DNA from: CAYWMD01 sp964458575
GTDB taxonomy: Bacteria; Verrucomicrobiota; Verrucomicrobiia; Limisphaerales; JADLHS01
Assembly: GCA_964458575.1 (NCBI GenBank)
Contig: CAYWMD010000104.1
Location: 1 to 6,759 of the forward strand
Reading direction: 5' to 3'
DNA length: 6,759 bases
Made by a program: the position numbers and the translations under genes. How positions within the stretch are numbered: position 1 is the first letter of the stretch; each line of letters opens with the position of its first letter. This document shows positions 1-6,614 of this stretch, piece after piece. The notes beneath the pieces are model-generated. The model did no database searches. It was not told the DNA's origin and worked only from the letters and a program-made list of their open reading frames with translations.

Positions 1-149
1 CTCACCCCGGCCCTCTCCCGCTGGGAGAGGGAGAATCGCAGCCAGTCCATTGAACGACGGAGCGGCGAAATTTGCCGGAGATTCATCGGAAAACACCGAA
101 GTGCAAGTATGCTGTTCCCTCTCCCAGCGGGAGAGGGTCAGGGTGAGGG
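1..149. repeat. MITE-like palindromic repeat, copy 1 (left end cut by window)
   Basis: This is a non-coding element of about 150 bp with terminal inverted repeats. Its left arm (11-31) is CCCTCTCCC, a GCT loop, and GGGAGAGGG. Its right arm (117-137) is the exact reverse complement of the left arm, so each end is a hairpin and the two ends can also pair with each other. Including the outer 10 nt, the arms (1-31 and 117-147) match over 31 bp with two mismatches. The element aligns without gaps to the copy at 6617-6759 (offset 6616; 105 of 143 positions identical by hand count), and the arms are far better conserved than the middle. There is no transposase, so any mobility would be in trans. Similar CCCTCTCCC-rich repeats are familiar from intergenic DNA of several bacterial groups, including Verrucomicrobiota; I cannot assign a named family. 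The right end overlaps the proposed start of gene 1. Confidence 0.85.
129..137 (+). promoter_or_regulatory. Shine-Dalgarno-like GGGAGAGGG inside the repeat arm
   Basis: The 3' half of the right repeat hairpin is a purine run, GGGAGAGGG, ending 5 nt before an in-frame GTG at 143. This is good ribosome-binding spacing and is the main reason for choosing 143 as the start of gene 1. The run is also palindrome-paired with CCCTCTCCC at 117-125, so in mRNA it could be sequestered in a hairpin. Whether it really functions as a ribosome-binding site is inferred. Confidence 0.4.
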
Positions 150-1852
150 AGAACGTCAAGGCACACCTGAACTGCGGTCACAAAACCTTCGCAGGCTTTC
201 TGGTCGCAGCGGCAGTCCTGGTAAATCCGGCCCTCGGTGCCACGAGTGCGCAACCAGCCTTGGATAGCAAGCCCTACCTCAACTCCGTGCGCAAATTCGC
301 CGACTCGGTACTGGAACACGGACGCGACACATACGGCTCGAAACAAACGCCGCTGTTCGTGGATGGGTTGCAGGTGGAAAACTTGGAGCCCGTGCGTTGG
401 AAGAAGGGCGGTGAAACCTGGGTGTTGTGCAACTTCGCCAGTCAGCAGGCGCTAATGCGCACCTTGGATGGTCTGACCGGCTTGACGAAGGACAAACGCT
501 ACCGCCAGTCCGCCGAAGACGCCACACGTTACGTGCTCACGCATCTGACTTCCCCAAGCGGTTTGATCTATTGGGGCGGGCACATGGCGTGGGATCTGGA
601 GAGTGAACGCGCGGCGGGCCAGTATGCCGACGTCCACGAGTTCAAGCGGCATCAGCCTTATTTTCCGCTCTTGTGGCGTGTAAACGCGCAAGCAACCCGC
701 CAGTTGCTTGAAGCGATTTGGGCCAATCACTTGGTGGACTGGTCGCGGCTGGATTACAACCGCCACGCGAAAACTGGAAAACTGGTGCCACCGCAATGGG
801 ACCATCCCTTTGAAGAAAACATCGAAGTCCCATTCCTCACCGACAAGGGAAATCTATCCTTCGCCCTCGTCACGCCGTCGCTTCTCGACGCCGGCACGGC
901 GCTGGCGGTGTTGGGCAAGGACGACAACGCCCTGCTCTGGACGCGCCGATTGGCCTATCGGTGGGAACAAAGCCGCGACCCTAAAACCGGCTTGAGCGGC
1001 GGACAGCTCAGTTACCACACGCAAGACCGCGCCCGGGACGCGCTGGGCCAAGTTCATCCGAACATCAACGAAGCGAAAATCGTGGCCACCTATCATCGCA
1101 AAGGCCGTTACCAGGACATCCCGCTCGCCGAAATGCAGGCGGCGGAGCAATTGCTCGTGGCGGGCGGCAAGCGCGCAAAACTCGGCCGGGAATTCATCCG
1201 CTGGGCCTCCGAAGATTTGAAAGCCTACGGGAAATATTGCTACGACCCGGCGTCGGGAAATTTCATTTCGATGATGACCGACGGCACGCCGATCCGGTGG
1301 CAGGAGTCGCGCAAGGGTTACTACACGCCGGAATCGTTCGAGCCAGCGGAGCCGGATGGTTACATCCTGTGGAATTACGCCCTGGCCTATCGCCTGACGA
1401 AGGATGAAGCGCACTGGAACATGGCGCGCCAGTTGGCGAAGTCGCTTCAACTCGGCGACATCGGCCAGCCGAAATCAAAGGAGCGGCAACTGGCGTTCAG
1501 CACGGCGGCAGCGAACTGGCAATACCTCTACTCGCTGTTAGAACTGGCGAAAGCCACCGGTTACCGCAGCTTCCTGAAACTTGCGTGTCGTGTGGGCGAC
1601 AACCTGGTGCAAACTCAAACACGAACGGGGTTGTTTCCCCGGGAAGGAAAACTTTACGCGCGAACGGGCGACGAAGTTCCCCTGGCCCTGTTGCATCTGG
1701 CCGCGGCCCTCGATGGCAAATCCTCCCGGCTGCCGCCGCCCATGCTCGACAACGGCTATCTCCACGCCGAATACGACGGCTCTGATGGACTGAATCCGAA
1801 CATCAAAGACCAGCGGACTTACGACCGCTTCGTGTTCTACGGCGACCGCTGA
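143..1852 (+). CDS. Exported PL2-type pectate lyase, paralog 1
   Basis: The predicted protein is 569 aa and probably cleaves polygalacturonate (pectate) or its oligomers by metal-assisted beta-elimination outside the cytoplasm. An N-terminal signal peptide is visible: a polar stretch with Lys, a hydrophobic core FLVAAAVLV (19-27), then NPALGA with likely cleavage near residue 33 or 36. Family-like motifs follow: FVDGLQ (72-77), CNFASQQ (96-102), YWGGH (143-147), GREFIRW (348-354) and ARTGDEVPL (506-514). As I recall it, Yersinia YePL2A binds its transition metal with His109, Glu130 and His172 and uses Arg171 as base. Here His147, Glu166, Arg207 and His208 occupy matching places; the Glu-to-His distance is 42 in both, and the first His is 2 residues closer. 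The start is uncertain. There is no in-frame ATG before the mature domain, and the open frame extends back to a TTG at 50 through the repeat. GTG 143 gives a length close to the 571 aa of its tandem paralog. The family call rests on remembered motifs. Confidence 0.75.
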   Translation: MRENVKAHLNCGHKTFAGFLVAAAVLVNPALGATSAQPALDSKPYLNSVRKFADSVLEHGRDTYGSKQTPLFVDGLQVENLEPVRWKKGGETWVLCNFASQQALMRTLDGLTGLTKDKRYRQSAEDATRYVLTHLTSPSGLIYWGGHMAWDLESERAAGQYADVHEFKRHQPYFPLLWRVNAQATRQLLEAIWANHLVDWSRLDYNRHAKTGKLVPPQWDHPFEENIEVPFLTDKGNLSFALVTPSLLDAGTALAVLGKDDNALLWTRRLAYRWEQSRDPKTGLSGGQLSYHTQDRARDALGQVHPNINEAKIVATYHRKGRYQDIPLAEMQAAEQLLVAGGKRAKLGREFIRWASEDLKAYGKYCYDPASGNFISMMTDGTPIRWQESRKGYYTPESFEPAEPDGYILWNYALAYRLTKDEAHWNMARQLAKSLQLGDIGQPKSKERQLAFSTAAANWQYLYSLLELAKATGYRSFLKLACRVGDNLVQTQTRTGLFPREGKLYARTGDEVPLALLHLAAALDGKSSRLPPPMLDNGYLHAEYDGSDGLNPNIKDQRTYDRFVFYGDR

Positions 1853-1899
1853 AAGCCGTGCGGCAACTTGAATTCAGCGCGACGCCGGTCCGTCAGACG

Positions 1900-1904
1900 A
1901 AGGA
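1900..1904 (+). promoter_or_regulatory. Ribosome binding site AAGGA for the second lyase gene
   Basis: AAGGA lies 4 nt before the ATG at 1909. It favours this ATG over the in-frame GTG at 1858, which lies only 5 nt after the previous stop codon and would add 17 residues in front of the signal peptide. Confidence 0.55.
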
Positions 1905-1908
1905 ACTG

Positions 1909-3624
1909 ATGAGATTGAATTTCTATTTTCATGCGCGAAGTAATCTGAAACCGCCTCGCGGTGTTGCGTGCCTGATTGCGGCAGGTGTTCTGGCCTGCAG
2001 GTCCGTGGCCGTGGGCGTCGAACCCGAAACCGACAGTCAACGCTATCTCGCCGCCGTCCGGTCGTTCGCCGACACCGTGCTCGAACACGGGCGCGACAAC
2101 TACGGCCAGAATCGCACGCCGCTGTTCGTGGACGGATTGCAGGTGGAAACGCTGGAACCGGTTCGCTGGAAGAAGAACGGGCAAACGTGGGTCTTGTGCA
2201 ACTTCGCCAGCCAGCAATCCCTCATGCGCACGTTGGACGGTTTGTCCGCCCTGACCGGCGACGAACGCTATCGTCCCGCCGCGGAAGATGCCGCGCGTTA
2301 CGCGTTGAAGCATCTGCGTTCGGCCAACGGTTTGATCTACTGGGGCGGACATATCGCGTGGGATCTGGATCAGGACCGTGCCGTGGGCGAGTATCCCGAC
2401 ATCCATGAGATGAAAAACCATCAGCCCTACTATCCGCTGTTGTGGCGGGTGGACGCGGAGAGCACGCGGCGGTTGCTGGAAGCGGTCTGGGGCGCGCACA
2501 TCCTGGATTGGTCGCTTCTGGACTACAATCGCCACGCCAAAACTGAAAAGCTCACTCCGGCACAATGGGATCATGCCTTTCGCGAGGACATGGAAGTGCC
2601 GTTCCCCACCGACACCAGCAACTTGTCATTTGCGCTGGTCACGCCGTCGTTGATTGACGCCGGCGCGGCGCTGGCGGTGTTGGGCCAGGATGAGAAGGCG
2701 CTGCTTTGGACGCGTCGGCTTGCGTATCGCTGGCAACAGGGCCACGATCCGAAAACCGGCTTGTGCGGCGGCCAACTCAGTTATCGCCAGCCGGACCGCG
2801 CGCAAATGACGCTCGGCCACGTGCATCCGACCATTAACGAGGCGAAGATCGTCGCGAGCTATCATCGCACGGGTCGCTACCACGACATCCCGCTCGCGGA
2901 GATGCAGGCGGCCGAAAAACTCGTTGCTGCGGGTGGAGAATATCAAAAAGTGGGACGCGAGTTCATCCGCTGGGCGTCTGAAGATTTGAAGACCTACGCC
3001 AAACACTGTTACGACCCGAAGTCCGGCAAGTTCATCGCCAAGATGACCGACGGCACGGCCATCCGATGGCAGGAAGCGCGCGCGGGTTACTATGATACGT
3101 CGTCGTTCGCGCCCGCAGCTCCGAACAGTTCCGTCCTTTGGAGTTACGCACTGGCCTACCGGCTCACACAGGACAAGGCCCACTGGACCATGGCGCGGCA
3201 ACTGGCCAAGGCCATGGAACTCGGTGACATCGGCAAGCCCGGCACGAAGCGTCGAAAACTTCAGTTCGACACCACGGCCGCGGACTGGCGTTTGATTTAT
3301 TCGCTGCTGGAACTGGCCACGGCGACCGGCGACCGAAGTTTTCTGAAACTGGCCAGCCGCGTGGGTGACAATCTGCTGCAAATCCAGAGCAAGACCGGTT
3401 TGTTCCCGCGGCCGGAACGGGAATATGCCCGAACCGGCGACGAAATTCCGCTGGCCATTCTGCATCTCACCGCCGCCCTTGATCAAAAGCAATCGCTGAT
3501 GCCGCCGCCCATGCTCGACAACGCCTTTTTCCACGCCGCGTTTGACGGGTTTGCGGTGCCGCAGAAACCGGGCATCGTGGACCACCGGACTTACGACGGC
3601 ACAGTTTTCTACGGGAGCTACTGA
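1909..3624 (+). CDS. Exported PL2-type pectate lyase, paralog 2
   Basis: This 571-aa tandem paralog of the preceding gene aligns over nearly its whole mature length with few gaps and is roughly two-thirds to 70% identical by eye. The same function is inferred: beta-elimination of pectate or oligogalacturonides. The proposed metal and catalytic residues are all kept: His148 (in YWGGH), Glu167, Arg208 and His209, with the same internal spacing as in paralog 1. FVDGLQ, CNFASQQ, GREFIRW and ARTGDEIPL are also kept. The N-terminus is unrelated to that of paralog 1: a basic region (HARSNLKPPR) followed by VACLIAAGVLAC. The VLAC sequence ending at Cys30 is a weak lipobox, so the protein might be a lipoprotein; ordinary cleavage after SVAVG is the alternative. 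It begins 56 nt after gene 1, so co-transcription is likely. Nothing is truncated. A non-catalytic or different-substrate role for one copy cannot be excluded from sequence. Confidence 0.75.
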   Translation: MRLNFYFHARSNLKPPRGVACLIAAGVLACRSVAVGVEPETDSQRYLAAVRSFADTVLEHGRDNYGQNRTPLFVDGLQVETLEPVRWKKNGQTWVLCNFASQQSLMRTLDGLSALTGDERYRPAAEDAARYALKHLRSANGLIYWGGHIAWDLDQDRAVGEYPDIHEMKNHQPYYPLLWRVDAESTRRLLEAVWGAHILDWSLLDYNRHAKTEKLTPAQWDHAFREDMEVPFPTDTSNLSFALVTPSLIDAGAALAVLGQDEKALLWTRRLAYRWQQGHDPKTGLCGGQLSYRQPDRAQMTLGHVHPTINEAKIVASYHRTGRYHDIPLAEMQAAEKLVAAGGEYQKVGREFIRWASEDLKTYAKHCYDPKSGKFIAKMTDGTAIRWQEARAGYYDTSSFAPAAPNSSVLWSYALAYRLTQDKAHWTMARQLAKAMELGDIGKPGTKRRKLQFDTTAADWRLIYSLLELATATGDRSFLKLASRVGDNLLQIQSKTGLFPRPEREYARTGDEIPLAILHLTAALDQKQSLMPPPMLDNAFFHAAFDGFAVPQKPGIVDHRTYDGTVFYGSY

Positions 3625-3635
3625 GTTTCTGAATC

Positions 3636-3716
3636 CTCCTCGTCGTCGTTTTCGTCTTCGTCCTCGATTTCCCGTTTTTCGATTACGAGGACGAAGACGA
3701 GAACGACGACGAGGAG
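3636..3716. repeat. Long near-perfect hairpin in the 3625-3843 intergenic region
   Basis: Left arm 3636-3666 and right arm 3686-3716 are inverted repeats of 31 bp with a single mismatch (T3651 against G3701, which is a G-U pair in RNA). The loop, 3667-3685, is 19 nt. The arms are built from CGT/CTC-like triplets on one side (CGTCGTCGTTTTCGTCTTCG) and CGA/GAC/GAG triplets on the other. No T-run follows immediately, so it is not a textbook intrinsic terminator. It could slow or stop transcription after the lyase pair, protect the 3' end of their mRNA, or be a dispersed low-complexity repeat. It begins 12 nt after the lyase stop codon. The rest of the 219-nt gap (3717-3843) shows no promoter I can support. 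Confidence 0.85.
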
Positions 3717-3843
3717 CGCTTGCTTTGAATTTCCCGCATTCATGAAACGTCAGGAGAAGGACGAATCTCGATTCGCGGATTAAGTCTGGCGGCCTTCAGG
3801 AAAAACTCCTACCGTTGCGGCGACCAATCCAGACGAAACTCGA

Positions 3844-4959
3844 ATGAAAACCGAACGCACATCAAAACTTCCGCTTTTCTACACGCACGGCATCGGCTCC
3901 TTGCCCCGGCCGCAGGCCGTTCGCGACCTGCTCGCGCGCCGCACCGAAATATCTCCCGCGGAATACGCCGCCGCGATGGATGACATGGTGCGCTTCGCCA
4001 TTCGCTTTCAGGAACTGGCGGGGCTGGACGTGGTCGGCGACGGCGAATGGCGGCGGGTGCAATACGTGGATGAATTTCTGGATCGCACCGGTGCGTTTGA
4101 GCGGGTGGACCGTTACGAGCATCAGGGTGAAGTGAAATATCGGCGCGTGATCGTGCGGAAGATGGATGTCCGCGAGCCGGTGTTCGCCAAAGATGCGCAG
4201 TTCTTGAAGGCGAACACCAAACGCTGCACCAAGTTTGCGCTGCCCAGTCCGTTCCTGATCGCCATTCGTTATTGGAAGGCGGAATTCAGTGCCAGCGCCT
4301 ATCCCACACACGAGCATTTCATCGAGCATCTGGCCGAGGTTCTGGCCAACGAGGCCAAAGCGGTCGCAGCCGCCGGAATTGACATCATCCAGCTCGACGA
4401 TCCGGCGCTGACGTATTTTTGCGACCGTCACCTGATGGCCGGCGAGGGAACGCACGACCAGCGCTTGCGTCAAAACTGGGATGTGGAGAAGCAATTTCCA
4501 ATGGCGGTCGCCACCATCAATCGCATCGTCGAAGGATTGAAGGCGGAAATTCACCTGCACTGCTGCCACAGCGTTTACAAGCGTCGCGCGGATGTGACGG
4601 GTGATTACAAACCCATCCTGCCGCGCTTGAAAGACGCGCACATTGACCGCGTGAATCTCGAATTCGCCTATCAGGAAACCGGCAGCATCAGCGACCTAGC
4701 GCACTTGCCGGCACACATTGACGTCGGCTTGGGCGTGGTGGACGTGCGAACACAAGCACCCCAAACCGTCGAGGAGATTGAGAAACTGGGCGCAGCCGGC
4801 GCCAAGGTCATTGCGCCGGAGCGCATCGCGCTCAACCCCGATTGCGGTTTCGCGCCGAACTCACTCGAACCGCCGACGATTGATGAAGCTTACGAGAAGT
4901 TGAAGCGGATGACGGAAGCCGCGGCGCGGTTGAGAACGCAGTTTACCAAAAAAGCATGA
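3844..4959 (+). CDS. Core MetE-like zinc methyltransferase (cobalamin-independent methionine synthase C-terminal domain family)
   Basis: This 371-aa cytoplasmic protein consists of a single MetE C-terminal TIM-barrel domain; full-length MetE is about twice as long. It has GSLPRP (18-23), DVVGDGEWRR (62-71), LPSPF (133-137) and DIIQLDDPAL (180-189). The zinc ligands expected from MetE are present: His239 and Cys241 in HLHCC, Glu273 in NLEFA, and Cys334 in NPDCGF. This predicts thiol activation for methyl transfer, classically to homocysteine. The folate-handling N-terminal half is absent, so the methyl donor may differ; related core MetE enzymes take methyl groups from methylated corrinoids. 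The substrate is unknown. The start is well fixed: an in-frame TAA lies at 3781-3783 and no ATG, GTG or TTG occurs in frame between it and 3844. No clear Shine-Dalgarno is visible. The stop overlaps the next gene by 4 nt. Alternatives are other members of this methyltransferase superfamily acting on non-homocysteine thiols. Confidence 0.88.
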   Translation: MKTERTSKLPLFYTHGIGSLPRPQAVRDLLARRTEISPAEYAAAMDDMVRFAIRFQELAGLDVVGDGEWRRVQYVDEFLDRTGAFERVDRYEHQGEVKYRRVIVRKMDVREPVFAKDAQFLKANTKRCTKFALPSPFLIAIRYWKAEFSASAYPTHEHFIEHLAEVLANEAKAVAAAGIDIIQLDDPALTYFCDRHLMAGEGTHDQRLRQNWDVEKQFPMAVATINRIVEGLKAEIHLHCCHSVYKRRADVTGDYKPILPRLKDAHIDRVNLEFAYQETGSISDLAHLPAHIDVGLGVVDVRTQAPQTVEEIEKLGAAGAKVIAPERIALNPDCGFAPNSLEPPTIDEAYEKLKRMTEAAARLRTQFTKKA

Positions 4960-6515
4960 GAGCAGTACAAAACGAACAAGCGTCGCTGAAGACGACGCAC
5001 TCCAAAAGCTTCGCGACTGCCAACCAACTCATGCCAATCGTGATCTTCGGGTTGGTTTTTGCGCTCGGTCTGTGTTCGAGCTTCGCCCAATGGACCAACA
5101 TCGCTCCCGGCATTGACTACCGCGAGTTCACACTCGACGGCCCGGTGCGTGTCTTCGTGACCCGCGCCGACCGCAGCACGAATACGTGGACGATTGATTC
5201 CATGACCAGCATGGGTGAAATCAAAGGCGGCCACGAGGTCGTGCCCAAAATGGCTGAACGTTACGACGACACGATCACCTTCGACGGCCATCGTTACGAC
5301 GTGAAAGTGGCCATCAACGGTGATTACTACGACGGCACGGACCGCAGTGGCTATGCGCTCAGCGGCCAGCTCATGAACGGTTGGTTCGCGAAGCGTTACA
5401 CGGATTATTCCGGGAGCAGCGGATTCGTCTGGACGTCGGATCGCCGCTGTTTTCTGGGAGGCAATGTGCAGTGTGGCAAGGTGTATCAGCAGGTCACTTT
5501 CGCGGATAAAGGCCAGATGCGGATTGACCAGTTCAACGATTACAAGCCGCGAAACAAGGATTCGCTGGCCTATTACACGTGGCAATTTGGCGCGAGCACG
5601 GGCACAACCAATGACGGCGTCGAGGTGTCGATTCGCATGTCGGCGCCGGCCGGTTTGTTTTCGCCGGTGCCGGGGGTAAAGGGCGAGATCGTCAAGGTCC
5701 GGGATCCGGGGCGTTCCTCGCCACTGCCATTCAATCATGTGGTTCTGTCCGCGGGCGGCAAGGCGGCTGAGGAACTGCGTAAACACGTGCGCGTTGGGGC
5801 GGCCGTTGAGTTTTTGTTCGCACTGAACGACCACGGCGTGACCGAAACGGGTGTCAAACCGGGCGACTGGCAAAACGCCTACGCCGGCATTGGCGCGCCG
5901 AAATACATTCTGGTGAACGGCAATGTGCCGCGCGATTGGGAGGCGAAGGCGGCGAAGCTGGCCGCCCAGGGAAAAAAGCACGGCTCGGTGGTACAAGACC
6001 CACGCACCGGCATCGCCTTCAACGACGACTACATTTTCTTCTTCGTCATTGACGGCCGGTCGCCGATCAGCAAGGGCATGACTTTCACCGAGGCTGGATT
6101 CTTCGCCCGGGATCAGTTGCAGGCTACCCACGCGACATTGCAGGACGGCGGCGGCTCTTCGACCCTTTGGGTGGATGGCAAGGTGCGGAACACTCCCTCC
6201 GGCAAGGGCAAGGATGAGAAATACGGCGTGCTGCGCGCCGTGGCCAATGGACTTTTCATCGCCGAGGTTTTGCCGCCGAAAAAATCGGATGCGTTCAAGG
6301 CCGGGCAGCGCGTCCGGGTCAAGGGCGACGCCGAACTGCGACTCGGACCGGGGACGACATTCGGATCTGCCGGGAGAGTTGCCGGCAACGATACGGGAAC
6401 TGTTTCCACCGAACCGTTGAATGGGATTTTTGCCAAGGGCACTTACTGGTGGTTGTGCAAATTTGGTGAGAATGAAGGCTGGGCCTCGCTTGAGCAATTG
6501 ACCGCCGCAAAATGA
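4956..6515 (+). CDS. Secreted phosphodiester glycosidase (NAGPA domain) with C-terminal SH3b domain
   Basis: This 519-aa protein is probably exported. Residues 1-26 form a polar n-region with Lys12 and Lys17, followed by the hydrophobic stretch IVIFGLVFALGL (28-39) and likely cleavage after Ala44 in SSFA. The body matches the phosphodiester glycosidase family typified by the mammalian uncovering enzyme NAGPA, which hydrolyses sugar-1-phosphodiester bonds. Hallmarks in order are AINGDYY (119-125), DPRTGIAF (348-355), VIDGR (364-368) and QDGGGSSTL (396-404). Residues from about 447 to 515 resemble a bacterial SH3 domain (LRLGPGTTF at 461-469, EGWASLEQL at 507-515), usually a cell-wall or glycan binding module. 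The ATG overlaps the previous stop as ATGA, so translational coupling is likely; no Shine-Dalgarno precedes it. An internal ATG at 5031 would leave a signal peptide without positive charge, so 4956 is preferred. The bacterial substrate is unknown; phosphodiester-linked surface glycans are an inference. Confidence 0.88.
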   Translation: MRAVQNEQASLKTTHSKSFATANQLMPIVIFGLVFALGLCSSFAQWTNIAPGIDYREFTLDGPVRVFVTRADRSTNTWTIDSMTSMGEIKGGHEVVPKMAERYDDTITFDGHRYDVKVAINGDYYDGTDRSGYALSGQLMNGWFAKRYTDYSGSSGFVWTSDRRCFLGGNVQCGKVYQQVTFADKGQMRIDQFNDYKPRNKDSLAYYTWQFGASTGTTNDGVEVSIRMSAPAGLFSPVPGVKGEIVKVRDPGRSSPLPFNHVVLSAGGKAAEELRKHVRVGAAVEFLFALNDHGVTETGVKPGDWQNAYAGIGAPKYILVNGNVPRDWEAKAAKLAAQGKKHGSVVQDPRTGIAFNDDYIFFFVIDGRSPISKGMTFTEAGFFARDQLQATHATLQDGGGSSTLWVDGKVRNTPSGKGKDEKYGVLRAVANGLFIAEVLPPKKSDAFKAGQRVRVKGDAELRLGPGTTFGSAGRVAGNDTGTVSTEPLNGIFAKGTYWWLCKFGENEGWASLEQLTAAK

Positions 6516-6581
6516 TTGGATTCAGCGGGGATTTGCCTAGGGAAAATTCGTATGCAACTCATGACCGACACACGTTCGCAC

Positions 6582-6599
6582 CGTCTGAAGTCACAGACG
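6582..6599. terminator. Weak hairpin after the last gene, possible terminator
   Basis: CGTCTG (6582-6587) and CAGACG (6594-6599) form a 6-bp stem with a 6-nt loop, 66 nt after the phosphodiester glycosidase stop. No T-run follows, so the call is tentative. Otherwise 6516-6614 contains nothing I can support. Confidence 0.2.
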
Positions 6600-6614
6600 C
6601 TTCCGACGCCTTCT

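Noticed and set aside
1..149. CRISPR-like reading of the repeated CCCTCTCCC/GGGAGAGGG units
   Set aside because: The units form the two inverted ends of one element, not an array of direct repeats with uniform spacers, and there are no cas genes.
1837..2574. 245-codon - strand frame across the start of lyase 2
   Set aside because: It is antisense to a well-supported gene and has no motif or signal of its own.
2626..3585. 319-codon - strand frame inside lyase 2, resembling a - strand frame at 854-1450 inside lyase 1
   Set aside because: The resemblance follows from the sense-strand homology of the two paralogs read in the same antisense phase. No independent domain or start signal is visible.
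3720..3748. TTGCTT, 17 nt, TGAAAC as a promoter for the MetE-like gene
   Set aside because: The -10 match is poor and such matches arise easily by chance.
3742..3783. 13-codon ATG frame in the intergenic region before the MetE-like gene, as a possible leader peptide
   Set aside because: It is too short, with no regulatory codon run and no paired attenuator structures that I could support.
3862..4641. 259-codon - strand frame inside the MetE-like gene
   Set aside because: It is a composition shadow; the sense frame carries all MetE zinc ligands.
4890..6497. 535-codon open frame on the - strand, antisense to almost all of the phosphodiester glycosidase gene
   Set aside because: Its product is rich in Arg, His and Val with no recognisable domain, while the + strand frame has an ordered set of family motifs, a signal peptide and an SH3 domain. 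Long antisense frames are expected in GC-rich genes.
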